From JAVBUP01 sp031555175 (lineage in GTDB: Bacteria > Bacillota_I > Bacilli_A > Erysipelotrichales > Coprobacillaceae): 27,057 nt of DNA. Position numbers and translations under genes: made by a program. A model generated the notes under the pieces. That model was not told the origin of the DNA, made no database searches, and saw only the letters and a program-made list of their open reading frames with translations. The stretch spans positions 1 through 27,057 of the forward strand of contig JAVBUP010000078.1 in assembly GCA_031555175.1 (NCBI GenBank). The letters run 5' to 3'. Position 1 is the stretch's first letter. Each line of letters starts with the position of its first letter. Positions 8,571-15,280 of the stretch are shown here, in pieces.

Positions 8571-9024
8571 TTTCTGCTCCTTCCATTCTTTTAGCATTCT
8601 CTAATATTTTCTCTGCAATAATAAAAAATGTTTCTAACTCCTCTTTAGACAACCCCTCTTCTAAACCCGCCTCCATTTGCAAAATCTTTTGCCAATGATC
8701 TTCATGTAATGCATAGGCTTTTGGGGTTAAAACTATCTTCTTCAATCTAGCATCTTCAACTACAGATTCTCTTACAATTAGTTCGTTTTTTTCCATTAAC
8801 GAAAGAATACCAGAAGCAGTTGATCGTCTTACATTAAATCTCTCTTCTATATCTTTTTGAAAAACATCCTTGCCTTCACTATGTTCAATAAAACCAATTA
8901 CCATATGATGTAAGCCAGTAATCCCTTCTACACCAGATTCCGCACTCATTTTATCTAGTATACGTTTAATTCTATTTTGTAGAATCCTTGAGAATTGCCC
9001 TATTGATTTTTTATGCTCTTTCAT
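8563..9024 (-). CDS. MarR-family transcriptional regulator of the ABC exporter operon
   Basis: A 153-residue winged-helix protein. The DNA-binding region (about residues 55-110) includes the recognition-helix block RRSTASGILSLMEKN followed by the beta-wing with RESVVEDARLKKIVLT, typical of MarR. It is the first gene of a three-gene operon with the two ABC subunits, and its last codons overlap the first ABC gene. Start ATG has AAAGGGTGAT upstream. Two near-identical 14-bp palindromes sit at the transcription start, so negative autoregulation is the likely mode. The ligand is unknown; by analogy with such operons it would be an exported toxic compound. Confidence 0.9.
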   Translation of the reverse strand: MKEHKKSIGQFSRILQNRIKRILDKMSAESGVEGITGLHHMVIGFIEHSEGKDVFQKDIEERFNVRRSTASGILSLMEKNELIVRESVVEDARLKKIVLTPKAYALHEDHWQKILQMEAGLEEGLSKEELETFFIIAEKILENAKRMEGAEND

Positions 9025-9046
9025 TTTATCACCCTTTCAGCAAATT

Positions 9047-9105
9047 GTTAGTTGCCTAACTGTTAGTTCACTAACTATTATACGTATAACTAAATAATAT
9101 GTCAA
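9047..9105 (-). promoter_or_regulatory. Consensus promoter with two tandem MarR operators
   Basis: TTGACA (9105-9100), a 17-bp spacer and TATAAT (9082-9077): both hexamers match sigma-A consensus exactly. Immediately downstream, covering the expected start point, are two 14-bp palindromes one base apart: GTTAGTGAACTAAC (9075-9062) and GTTAGGCAACTAAC (9060-9047). The shared GTTAG....CTAAC form is a typical MarR-type operator. A bound repressor would block the start site. Confidence 0.85.
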
Positions 9106-9106
9106 C

Positions 9107-9135
9107 AAAAAAACAAAGAATTTAATTATTCTTTG
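9107..9135 (-). terminator. Terminator of the amino-acid ABC importer operon
   Basis: Stem CAAAGAAT / ATTCTTTG (9114-9121 with 9128-9135) with a 6-base loop and a run of seven U on the minus strand. The U run ends one base before the marR -35 hexamer. Confidence 0.85.
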
Positions 9136-9185
9136 CTCTATAATATGTTATTCCAATATCTAATGAATAACACTAATAATTTTCA

Positions 9186-9836
9186 TTACCTATCAACCAA
9201 CATCAGTTTATTATCTTTTAATTCGATAACTTTAGTTGCAATGGTTTGTGCAAAATTATTGTCATGAGTTACAATGATAATGGCCATAGATTTTGACAAC
9301 TCCTGAATTATCATAGTGACTTCAGCTATTGATTTTGAATCAAGTGCCGATGTTGGTTCATCAAAACATATAACTTTTGGCTCAAGGACACAAGCACGAA
9401 TAATCGCAACCTTCTGTTGTTGCCCTCCAGATAATTTACTTGGATAGGCATTTTCCTTATCATCAATACCCATTTTAGATAATAATTCTCTTGCTTTTAT
9501 TTGCACTACTGATCTTTCTTTTTTGTCAATTGCAAGTAGTATATTCTCCATAGCAGTAAGATGTGGAAAGAGATTATAGTCTTGAAATACCATCCCCACT
9601 TTTCTCTGAAAGATCTTTTTATCTCGTCTGGATGTATCTTTACTTAATGTAACTCCATCAACTATTATTTCACCATCAAATGATTCTAGCTGATTGATGC
9701 AGCGTAGTAGGGTTGATTTCCCAATTCCAGATGGACCTTGTAAGCAGACAATTTCTCCTACAGAGACTTCAAGAAATGTTTTGTTTAAGATACATACATC
9801 TTGATAATATTTACTTAATTCTCGAATTTTAATCAT
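9186..9836 (-). CDS. Polar amino-acid ABC transporter ATPase (HisP/GlnQ family)
   Basis: A 216-residue soluble ATPase that would power the adjacent permease. It has Walker A (GPSGIGKST), Q-loop (VFQDYNLFPHLT), signature LSGGQQQKVAI, Walker B (VICFDEPTSALD) and H-loop (IIVTHD), all intact. Its small size and these blocks match the polar amino-acid uptake family. I chose the ATG at 9836 (MIKIREL) because TAGGAG lies 7 bases upstream and overlaps the permease stop codon; an upstream in-frame start at 9860 has no such site and would overlap the permease. Last gene of the T-box-controlled operon. Confidence 0.9.
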   Translation of the reverse strand: MIKIRELSKYYQDVCILNKTFLEVSVGEIVCLQGPSGIGKSTLLRCINQLESFDGEIIVDGVTLSKDTSRRDKKIFQRKVGMVFQDYNLFPHLTAMENILLAIDKKERSVVQIKARELLSKMGIDDKENAYPSKLSGGQQQKVAIIRACVLEPKVICFDEPTSALDSKSIAEVTMIIQELSKSMAIIIVTHDNNFAQTIATKVIELKDNKLMLVDR

Positions 9837-9846
9837 AGATTTGCTC

Positions 9847-10485
9847 CTAATAGTAGTCATAGCGACTCTCTATTTTTTTCATTATTAAAGTGCATACTGC
9901 ACTAATCGCTAAATAGATAATGGCGACATATATAAATGGTATAGCTGAAGCATAAGTATTAACTGCTCCTCTACCTGCCTTTAATAACTCACTCGCGCCT
10001 AGAATATAAATTAGAGAAGTATCTTTCACTAAGCTTAGCACCTCATTGCCAATTGCAGGCAAAGAATTTTTGATAGCTTGAGGAAGCATTATCTTTCTCA
10101 AAATACTTAGATTGCTTAAACCTAGTACCTTTCCAGTTTGATACTGACCATCATTAATTGCATTCATACCTCCACGTAATATCTCTGCCAAGTAAGCAGT
10201 ATAATTTAAGACAAATGCAATTACTATAGCTAACTCACGACTGATTACTATTCCTAAATATGGTAGTCCAAAGAAAACAAACATCAGTTGTAATAATAAT
10301 GGAGTTCCTCTTTCAATATAGGTATATATCCCAATAAATCTATTAATTATTTTACTATTTAATTCACGGATAAATGATAACGCAATCGCTAATGGGAGTG
10401 ACATTGCTAATGTCACTCCAAAAACTAATAATGTTATCTTTGTACCAGCTAATAATGAAGGAAGTGTTTTTGTCAACATCTCCAT
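9847..10485 (-). CDS. Amino-acid ABC transporter permease (HisM/GlnP family)
   Basis: Integral membrane protein with about five hydrophobic segments and the cytoplasmic EAA-type coupling loop around GKVLGLSNLSILRKIMLPQA, which contacts the ATPase. It begins in the usual family way with MLTKTLPSLLAGTKITL. The start is uncertain: the ATG at 10485 follows the stop of the binding-protein gene by one base and matches homologues best. An ATG at 10527 would add 14 residues overlapping the upstream gene, and neither has a strong ribosome binding site, so coupled re-initiation is likely. A single permease suggests a homodimeric channel. Confidence 0.9.
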   Translation of the reverse strand: MEMLTKTLPSLLAGTKITLLVFGVTLAMSLPLAIALSFIRELNSKIINRFIGIYTYIERGTPLLLQLMFVFFGLPYLGIVISRELAIVIAFVLNYTAYLAEILRGGMNAINDGQYQTGKVLGLSNLSILRKIMLPQAIKNSLPAIGNEVLSLVKDTSLIYILGASELLKAGRGAVNTYASAIPFIYVAIIYLAISAVCTLIMKKIESRYDYY

Positions 10486-10486
10486 A

Positions 10487-11266
10487 TTAGTCAAACCACT
10501 TACTACAAAGTGCATCATATTGGCCATTGTCTTTTAATAAATCTAATGCTTCATTAATTTTTTCTCTAAGTTCATCATTTCCCTTAACCACACCAATTCC
10601 ATATTCTTCTGTCCCAAAATTATCTTCTAAGATTCGGTAATTTGCTTGCCCTCTTTTAGCAATGATGTATCTTGCTAATACTTCATCCACAACGATTGCT
10701 TGTGTTCTTGAAGCTTCTAAATCCATAAAGCAATCAATATAGTTATCAAATTCTATTAAATTTTTTAAAGAGTTATAAAACTCTTCATCACTAGTTACTG
10801 CTTCATAAGCACTTGATTCTTTTTGTACATTTATTTCCTTACCAACTAAATCATTCTTTGTATTAATTTCAGAACTACTTAATACAACGATGACTTGTCT
10901 ATTTTCTAAATAGGCATCACTATAATTTACTATTTTCTTTCTCTTATCTGTAATACTATAACCATTCCATATTAAGTCAATATTTCCTGCGTTTAACTCT
11001 GACTCCTTCATGCTCCAATCAATTGGTTGAAAAGTAGCTTTTAAACCAATTTGTTCGCCTACTAGTCTTGCCAGATCAATGTCAAATCCTGTTAATTCCC
11101 CATTTTCATCTCTAAATCCCATAGGCGCAAATGTATCATCAACACCAATTACTATACTGCCTCTATCCAACAAATCTTGATAGCTTGTGTATTTCACACT
11201 TTGCCCACAACCACTAACTAGTATTACTGCTAATAATAAACTGCTTAATCTCTTTAATGTTTTCAT
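10487..11266 (-). CDS. Amino-acid-binding lipoprotein of the ABC importer (SBP family 3)
   Basis: Extracellular binding protein of 259 residues. It starts with a lipoprotein signal peptide (MKTLKRL, hydrophobic core, lipobox LVSGC with lipidated Cys near residue 20). The family 3 fold follows with GVDDTFAPMGFRDENGELTGFDIDL split over residues 40-65, the standard ligand-pocket region for polar amino acids, and ends in DNGQYDALCSKWF. The ATG at 11266 has AGAGGG 6 to 8 bases upstream; longer in-frame starts lie inside the T-box terminator region and are rejected. The ligand is inferred as histidine only from the T-box specifier. First gene of a three-gene operon with the permease and ATPase. Confidence 0.9.
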   Translation of the reverse strand: MKTLKRLSSLLLAVILVSGCGQSVKYTSYQDLLDRGSIVIGVDDTFAPMGFRDENGELTGFDIDLARLVGEQIGLKATFQPIDWSMKESELNAGNIDLIWNGYSITDKRKKIVNYSDAYLENRQVIVVLSSSEINTKNDLVGKEINVQKESSAYEAVTSDEEFYNSLKNLIEFDNYIDCFMDLEASRTQAIVVDEVLARYIIAKRGQANYRILEDNFGTEEYGIGVVKGNDELREKINEALDLLKDNGQYDALCSKWFD

Positions 11267-11310
11267 CTTCTTATCCCTCTTTCTAGACATAAGTATTGAA
11301 TTCCACAGAA

Positions 11311-11580
11311 AATAAAAAAATCGTCCTATGAAAGGACGATTGTTATATCGTGGTACCACCTTTTTTTATTAATACCTCACAGTATTAACCTCTTCAAGTA
11401 CTATCATACTCTAGTGCGATAACGGGCACGGGTTCCGATCTAGTCTACTTTAAGTTTCCTTATTTCGGTAGATAGCTCAAAGATGTGTTCAGCTTATAAC
11501 TCATGTTCTTTTTCACCAACCAAGAACTCTCTTTATAGAGATAATAAACTTACTCTTTCTTTTCAACGCTTTATATCTTA
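11311..11580 (-). promoter_or_regulatory. T-box riboswitch leader, probable tRNA-His specificity
   Basis: The minus-strand leader has the full T-box plan. Stem I starts near 11575 and carries the specifier loop. Its distal loop contains GGTTGGTG inside a GTTCTT/AAGAAC stem (11526-11504). The conserved T-box element AGGTGGTACCACG sits at 11361-11349, and a strong terminator (TCGTCCT / AGGACGA, 11339-11321) ends in seven U. Pairing AGTTTAT with ATAAGCT and AAAG with CTTT brackets an internal loop with AGTA on one side and GAACACA (11490-11484) on the other. By the usual GAA-specifier-A pattern the specifier is CAC, a His codon. Uncharged tRNA would favour the antiterminator and turn on the importer genes. 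One caution: the T-box bulge reads TGGT, which pairs best with a discriminator A, whereas many bacterial tRNA-His have C. Confidence 0.88.
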
Positions 11581-11586
11581 ATTGCT

Positions 11587-11615
11587 AGTATAAACTCATT
11601 ATGTATTACTGTCAA
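11587..11615 (-). promoter_or_regulatory. Sigma-A promoter of the T-box operon
   Basis: TTGACA (11615-11610), a 17-bp spacer and TATACT (11592-11587). Predicted start near 11580, just before Stem I of the T-box. Confidence 0.85.
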
Positions 11616-11662
11616 TCCTATTTTATGAAACAATAAATCAACTGGGATTTTTAGTGACATAC

Positions 11663-11693
11663 AAATAAAAACAGACTATTTTTATAGCCTGTT
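11663..11693 (-). terminator. Terminator of the first GH1 gene
   Basis: Stem AACAG-G-CTAT / ATAG-T-CTGTT (11693-11684 with 11679-11670, one G-U pair, AAAA loop) followed by a U-rich tail on the minus strand; starts 7 bases after the stop codon. Confidence 0.8.
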
Positions 11694-11700
11694 ATTACAA

Positions 11701-13140
11701 TTAATCGTTACTTAAGTCAGCACCATTTGATGCAATAACTTTTTTATACCAATCAAATGATTTCTTTTTAGATCTAGCCAAAGTACCAGTTCCATCATCT
11801 TGACGATCTACATAGATGAAGCCATAACGTTTGCTCATTTCTCCAGTAGAAGCAGCAACTAAGTCAATTGGTCCCCAAGTTGTATATCCAAGTAGATCAA
11901 CACCATCTTCAACAATAGCATCTCTCATTGCTTCGATATGAGCTTGTAAGTATTCAATTCTATAGTCATCAATAATTGATCCATCTGGATTAACTACATC
12001 TTTCGCCCCTAATCCGTTTTCTACAACGAATAATGGTTTTTGATATCTATCATAGATTTCATTTAAAGTAATTCTGAAACCTAATGCATCGATAGGCCAT
12101 CCCCATTCAGATGCTTTTAAATATGGATTTTTAACACCATGGAACATATTTCCAGATGCTTGTGCTAAAATTTCAGGATCAGTAGCAGTTACTCTTGAAG
12201 AATAATATGAGAATGAAATGAAGTCTACTGTATGATTCTTAAGAATTTCAGCATCTCCAGCTTCCATTACCGGCATAGTTCCTTCTCTTTCCATTTGCTT
12301 TAATGCATATGAAGGATAATATCCTCTTGATTGAACGTCGATGAAGAAATATCCAACACGTCCAGCTCCCATTGCAGCCCAAACGTCTTCTGGTCTACAA
12401 GAATAAGGATAAGTTGCTCCAGCAGCTAACATACATCCAACCATCATTGTAGGATCAATTTCATGAGCGATTTTAGTCGCTAATGCAGAAGCTACTAATT
12501 CATGATGAATTGCTTGATATTGAACTTTCTTATGGTCTTCACCTTCTTTAAAGCAGATTCCTGCTCCCATGAAAGCCATATGTAAAATAACGTTAATTTC
12601 GTTGAATGTTAACCAATATTTTACTAATCCTTTATAACGAGTAAATAATACTCTTACCAATCTTTCATAGAAAGTAATTAATTCTCTATTACGCCAACCA
12701 CCATATTTAGTGATTAATCCCATAGGACAGTCAAAGTGAGTAATTGTAACTAATGGTTCAATACCATATTTTTTACATTCTTTGAACATATCTTCATAGA
12801 AAGCTAATCCTTCTTCATTTGGTTCTAATTCATCACCAATTGGGAAGATACGAGACCAAGCAATACTCATACGGTATGTCTTAAATCCCATTTCTGCAAA
12901 TAATGCAATGTCTTCTTTATATCTATGATAATGATCGATACCTAATTGTGCAGGATAATGATGTTTGTCATCAAAATCGAACATTTCCATATATCCACAA
13001 CCTACTTTAAAACGGTCTTCTCCATGTGGAATTACGTCAACGTTAGCTAAGCCACGTCCACCTTCATTATATCCACCTTCACATTGGTTTGCAGCTGTTG
13101 CTCCTCCCCATAAAAATCCTTTCGGAAATACTTTTTCCAT
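11701..13140 (-). CDS. GH1 6-phospho-beta-glucosidase-type enzyme (copy 1)
   Basis: A 479-residue GH1 enzyme, cytoplasmic, expected to cleave 6-phosphorylated beta-glucosides delivered by a PTS into glucose 6-phosphate and an aglycone or sugar. Hallmarks are the N-terminal FLWGGATAANQCEGG, the acid/base motif TFNEIN (Glu near 181) and the nucleophile motif VVENG (Glu near 374). The C-terminal SKKKSFDWYKKVI block supplies the Ser/Lys/Tyr phosphate contacts typical of phospho-specific members. Length is normal. Start ATG has GAGGAG upstream and a promoter at 13168-13195. It is monocistronic, with no transporter next to it. Its closest relative in the window is the GH1 gene at 19105-20517. Codon use looks more regular than in its neighbours, which could mean high expression. 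Confidence 0.92.
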   Translation of the reverse strand: MEKVFPKGFLWGGATAANQCEGGYNEGGRGLANVDVIPHGEDRFKVGCGYMEMFDFDDKHHYPAQLGIDHYHRYKEDIALFAEMGFKTYRMSIAWSRIFPIGDELEPNEEGLAFYEDMFKECKKYGIEPLVTITHFDCPMGLITKYGGWRNRELITFYERLVRVLFTRYKGLVKYWLTFNEINVILHMAFMGAGICFKEGEDHKKVQYQAIHHELVASALATKIAHEIDPTMMVGCMLAAGATYPYSCRPEDVWAAMGAGRVGYFFIDVQSRGYYPSYALKQMEREGTMPVMEAGDAEILKNHTVDFISFSYYSSRVTATDPEILAQASGNMFHGVKNPYLKASEWGWPIDALGFRITLNEIYDRYQKPLFVVENGLGAKDVVNPDGSIIDDYRIEYLQAHIEAMRDAIVEDGVDLLGYTTWGPIDLVAASTGEMSKRYGFIYVDRQDDGTGTLARSKKKSFDWYKKVIASNGADLSND

Positions 13141-13167
13141 TTATTTCACGCTCCTCAACAATATTAT

Positions 13168-13195
13168 ATCATATCTAAATATATTTTTGTTTCAA
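13168..13195 (-). promoter_or_regulatory. Probable promoter of GH1 copy 1
   Basis: TTGAAA (13195-13190), a 16-bp spacer and TATGAT (13173-13168); a TATAAT lies 4 bases further on. The -35 is contiguous with the U run of the preceding terminator. No catabolite-repression (cre) site was recognised. Confidence 0.5.
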
Positions 13196-13232
13196 AAAAA
13201 GAAAGCATTTACATATTTTGTAAACTACTTTC
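13194..13232 (-). terminator. Terminator of the yciI-like / DUF1801 operon
   Basis: Stem GAAAG...TTTACA / TGTAAA...CTTTC (13232-13219 with 13213-13201) with a short loop and a run of seven U (13200-13194). It begins 30 bases after the DUF1801 stop. Confidence 0.75.
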
Positions 13233-13261
13233 TAAATATAATAAAAATAAAACTATTATTT

Positions 13262-13621
13262 CTACAATAAAGCTTTATGACGATCAATAATATCATCTAT
13301 CGCTTGTATCAGAATTTCTTTTTCATCTCGATTAGTAAACTTAACATTTACGCATCCTTTACCTTTGCCTCCATTACTAAGCCTCATCTTAAGATTAGCA
13401 ATATAATCAAAATCTGTGCAATGAAGTGAAAAATGATTTGCTCCAAATCCAAATGCTATATAACTTCGCATCTTGCCAGAACCTAGTTTATATGTAGGCA
13501 TTTGAAAAGAAATTACTTCCAGAAACTCCGGATAATTATTTCTCATGTACTCCACAAACTCTTTAGTCCATTCTTTAGCATCGCCTTCCAACTTCTCCAC
13601 AAAAATATCTACTTCATTCAT
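13262..13621 (-). CDS. DUF1801 (YdhG-like) family protein
   Basis: A small soluble protein of 119 residues. It matches the DUF1801/YdhG family by FVEYMRNNYPEFLEVISFQMPTY split across residues 22-45, the following IAFGFGANHFSLHC core, and a C-terminal helix after KFTNRDE. The family includes the proposed frataxin-like iron chaperone Fra of Bacillus, but for most members, including this one, the function is unknown. Start ATG has AGGAGG 8 bases upstream. Only 23 bases separate it from the upstream yciI-like gene, so the two form an operon; the functional link is not known. Confidence 0.8.
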   Translation of the reverse strand: MNEVDIFVEKLEGDAKEWTKEFVEYMRNNYPEFLEVISFQMPTYKLGSGKMRSYIAFGFGANHFSLHCTDFDYIANLKMRLSNGGKGKGCVNVKFTNRDEKEILIQAIDDIIDRHKALL

Positions 13622-13644
13622 TTTGATTTCCTCCTGAAATATTT

Positions 13645-13941
13645 CTATAATAGATAATTATTCTCTTTATTAGCTAGTTGTAATTCTACTAGTTTGTATG
13701 TAGCATAGCCACCAGTGACAAGTGGGTCTCTTTTACATATTTCTTCTGCCTCTTCATAACTTTTAGCATTTATGATAACCATCCCAGCCATACCAGGATA
13801 TCCCTTGAACACCCCACATAAATTCATATAACCACTCATGTCTAAATCCTTTAAATTATTTACATGACTGGTCACTATTTCTTTATTTATACGATTATAT
13901 ATTTTTGTCTTTTCTATAAACATTACAAATGTTTTATCCAT
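13645..13941 (-). CDS. YciI-like (YCII superfamily) protein
   Basis: A 98-residue soluble protein with the ferredoxin-like YCII fold, seen in the order SHVNNLKDLDMSG, LCGVFKG, GMVIINAKSYEEAEEI and KRDPLVTGGYATYK. The His in SHVNNL and the Asp in RDPL correspond to the conserved His-Asp pair of this superfamily. Function is unknown for most members; some act in small-molecule catabolism or as lyase or isomerase domains. The ATG has GGAGGGTGAT upstream and a promoter at 13972-14001. First gene of an operon with DUF1801, divergent from the cupin gene. Confidence 0.8.
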   Translation of the reverse strand: MDKTFVMFIEKTKIYNRINKEIVTSHVNNLKDLDMSGYMNLCGVFKGYPGMAGMVIINAKSYEEAEEICKRDPLVTGGYATYKLVELQLANKENNYLL

Positions 13942-13971
13942 GAATCACCCTCCTCTGTCGCAACTACCATT

Positions 13972-14001
13972 AGTATATCAATAACATGTATAATATAGCA
14001 A
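13972..14001 (-). promoter_or_regulatory. Probable promoter of the yciI-like gene
   Basis: TTGCTA (14001-13996), an 18-bp spacer and TATACT (13977-13972), 30 bases before the ATG. The rest of the divergent spacer (14002-14077) holds no recognisable symmetric operator. Confidence 0.5.
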
Positions 14002-14077
14002 CATATTACTGTACCATATAGTCATAGCACCAGAATATGGTTTATGAATACTATATAAATATAAGAGAGGTAAACAA

Positions 14078-14475
14078 ATGATAGAAAACAATTATTATAG
14101 AAATGAAACTGACTTTGGGCCACGCTAATTATTTTTGATATTGAAAAAGCTGCTTTAAACAATAACAACTTTCGTACAGCAATATGGACAGGAAATCATT
14201 TACAAGTTACTTTGATGAGTATAGAGGATGAAATCGGACAAGAAGTTCATCCTCACCTTGATCAAATGTTGGTGATTGTTGAAGGCGTTGGAGAAATGAT
14301 TATGGGCACTGATAGAATGAGTGTCGGGCGTAATAGCGCAATAATTGTACCAGCAAATACTCTTCATAACCTTATCAATAAAGGAAGTAGTCCAATTAAA
14401 CTTTACTCAATTTATGCCCCAGTACAACATCCTCATGGCACTGTTCATAGGACAAGGAAAGAAGCTGAACATTAA
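14078..14475 (+). pseudogene. Cupin-domain protein, frameshifted near its 5' end
   Basis: The natural start is the ATG at 14078, with AGAGAGG 8 bases upstream. The frame reads MIENNYYRNETDFGPR and then meets TAA at 14126. The rest of the gene continues in another frame from about 14125 (LIIFDIEKAALNNNFRTAIW...) to the TAA at 14473-14475. One missing base around 14123-14125 explains both. The restored product of about 132 residues is a single cupin beta-barrel with metal-ligand candidates in EVHPHLDQ and NTLHN and the family end YAPVQHPHGTVHRT. This is a well-known group of small cupins of unknown substrate. An internal ATG at 14212 could still give an 87-residue fragment, but the conserved N-terminal strand would be lost and it has no ribosome binding site. 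Confidence 0.85.
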
Positions 14476-14502
14476 AAAACTGCAATAATGCAGTTTTTAT
14501 TT
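14475..14502. terminator. Terminator of the cupin gene
   Basis: Perfect 10-bp stem AAAAACTGCA / TGCAGTTTTT (14475-14484 with 14489-14498) with a 4-base loop directly after the stop codon; symmetric enough to work on both strands. Confidence 0.85.
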
Positions 14503-14545
14503 GTATAATTTTAACACTAACAAAATAAATAAATGTAAAGTATAC

Positions 14546-14597
14546 TTGACATTATGCTGGAGATTAATTATAATATATTTGGAAAGCAAACTTTCCA
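14546..14597 (+). promoter_or_regulatory. Consensus promoter and inverted-repeat operator of the XRE-DUF2178 module
   Basis: TTGACA (14546-14551), a 17-bp spacer and TATAAT (14569-14574) match sigma-A consensus exactly. The predicted start is overlapped by TGGAAAG-CAAA-CTTTCCA (14580-14597), a perfect 7-bp inverted repeat suited to a dimeric XRE repressor. Confidence 0.8.
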
Positions 14598-14614
14598 TTG
14601 AATGGAGTGATATC

Positions 14615-14812
14615 TTGAAAAATAAGTTAGAAGAATTTAGGAAAGAACGTGGCATTAAACAAGAAGAGCTTGCTGAACATTTAGAGGTTTCTAGGCAAAC
14701 AATTGGATCACTAGAAAATGATAGGTATAATCCATCTATTATTTTGGCAATTAAAATAGCTCGTTTCTTTAATAAAACGGTTGAAGAAATTTTCATTTAT
14801 GAGGAGGATTAA
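14615..14812 (+). CDS. Small XRE-family repressor
   Basis: A 65-residue protein that is nearly all helix-turn-helix: LEEFRKERGIKQEELAEH then VSRQTIGSLENDRYNPS and a final helix pair ending NKTVEEIF. It is of the compact Cro/YozG type. The start is a TTG at 14615: GGAG lies 7 bases upstream, the family starts here, and the frame open further upstream runs through the promoter and operator. It is directly followed by a DUF2178-like membrane protein, a common pairing. The inverted repeat at the promoter points to autorepression. Confidence 0.85.
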   Translation: MKNKLEEFRKERGIKQEELAEHLEVSRQTIGSLENDRYNPSIILAIKIARFFNKTVEEIFIYEED

Positions 14813-14813
14813 A

Positions 14814-15239
14814 ATGAAGAAAAGCAAAATATTTATGAACTTGGTTGTTGTCATTTTCTGTGCTATACTAGTCTATTTTGGCACATTTATACTAACTGGT
14901 GAGCATAATAAATTGATGTCAGGAATTTGTCTAGGTGTTGGAGCTGGGTTATTTGGAGGAATTGCACTTCCAATGTTTATAACTAATATAATGCCTATGA
15001 TTAACCCTAAGCTAGCCAAAATTCGAGAAATCGAAAAAAATGATGAAAGAAATATATCTATCAATAATGCATCTAAAGCAAAAGCATTTGACTATTTAGG
15101 CGTTATTGTGGGGCTTGCAGCAGTTATAACTATCATCCTGGAAAAAGATTGGCTAGTTGTCAGTATCTTTGGCGTTTGTTATATCAGCATGGCTGCCATA
15201 CACATATTTTATTTGCATAAGTTTTCAAAAGAATTATAG
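14814..15239 (+). CDS. DUF2178-like membrane protein paired with the XRE repressor
   Basis: A 141-residue integral membrane protein with about four hydrophobic segments (roughly residues 8-28, 37-60, 94-112 and 116-134). A cytoplasmic loop in the middle carries KNDERNI, the 'DER' signature of DUF2178-type proteins. Function is unknown; such proteins often sit beside a short XRE regulator and are thought to form a membrane-sensing or regulatory pair (inference). The ATG is preceded by GAGGAGG, which lies inside the end of the repressor gene, so the two are coupled. The hairpin at 15246-15269 ends the unit. Confidence 0.75.
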   Translation: MKKSKIFMNLVVVIFCAILVYFGTFILTGEHNKLMSGICLGVGAGLFGGIALPMFITNIMPMINPKLAKIREIEKNDERNISINNASKAKAFDYLGVIVGLAAVITIILEKDWLVVSIFGVCYISMAAIHIFYLHKFSKEL

Positions 15240-15277
15240 GAAAAATGGAACTATCTGATGATAGTTCCATTAATTTT
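15240..15277. terminator. Bidirectional terminator between converging genes
   Basis: Perfect 10-bp stem TGGAACTATC / GATAGTTCCA (15246-15255 with 15260-15269) with A-rich left and U-rich right flanks; serves the DUF2178 gene on plus and the helicase gene on minus. Confidence 0.9.
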
Positions 15278-15280
15278 TAT

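Noticed and set aside
14212..14475. Stand-alone 87-residue cupin starting at the internal ATG
   Set aside because: No ribosome binding site lies before this ATG, and conserved family sequence continues upstream in the same frame to about 14125.
14497..14796. Minus-strand frame opposite the small XRE gene
   Set aside because: The plus strand carries a clear helix-turn-helix protein with a promoter and binding site; the antisense frame has neither.
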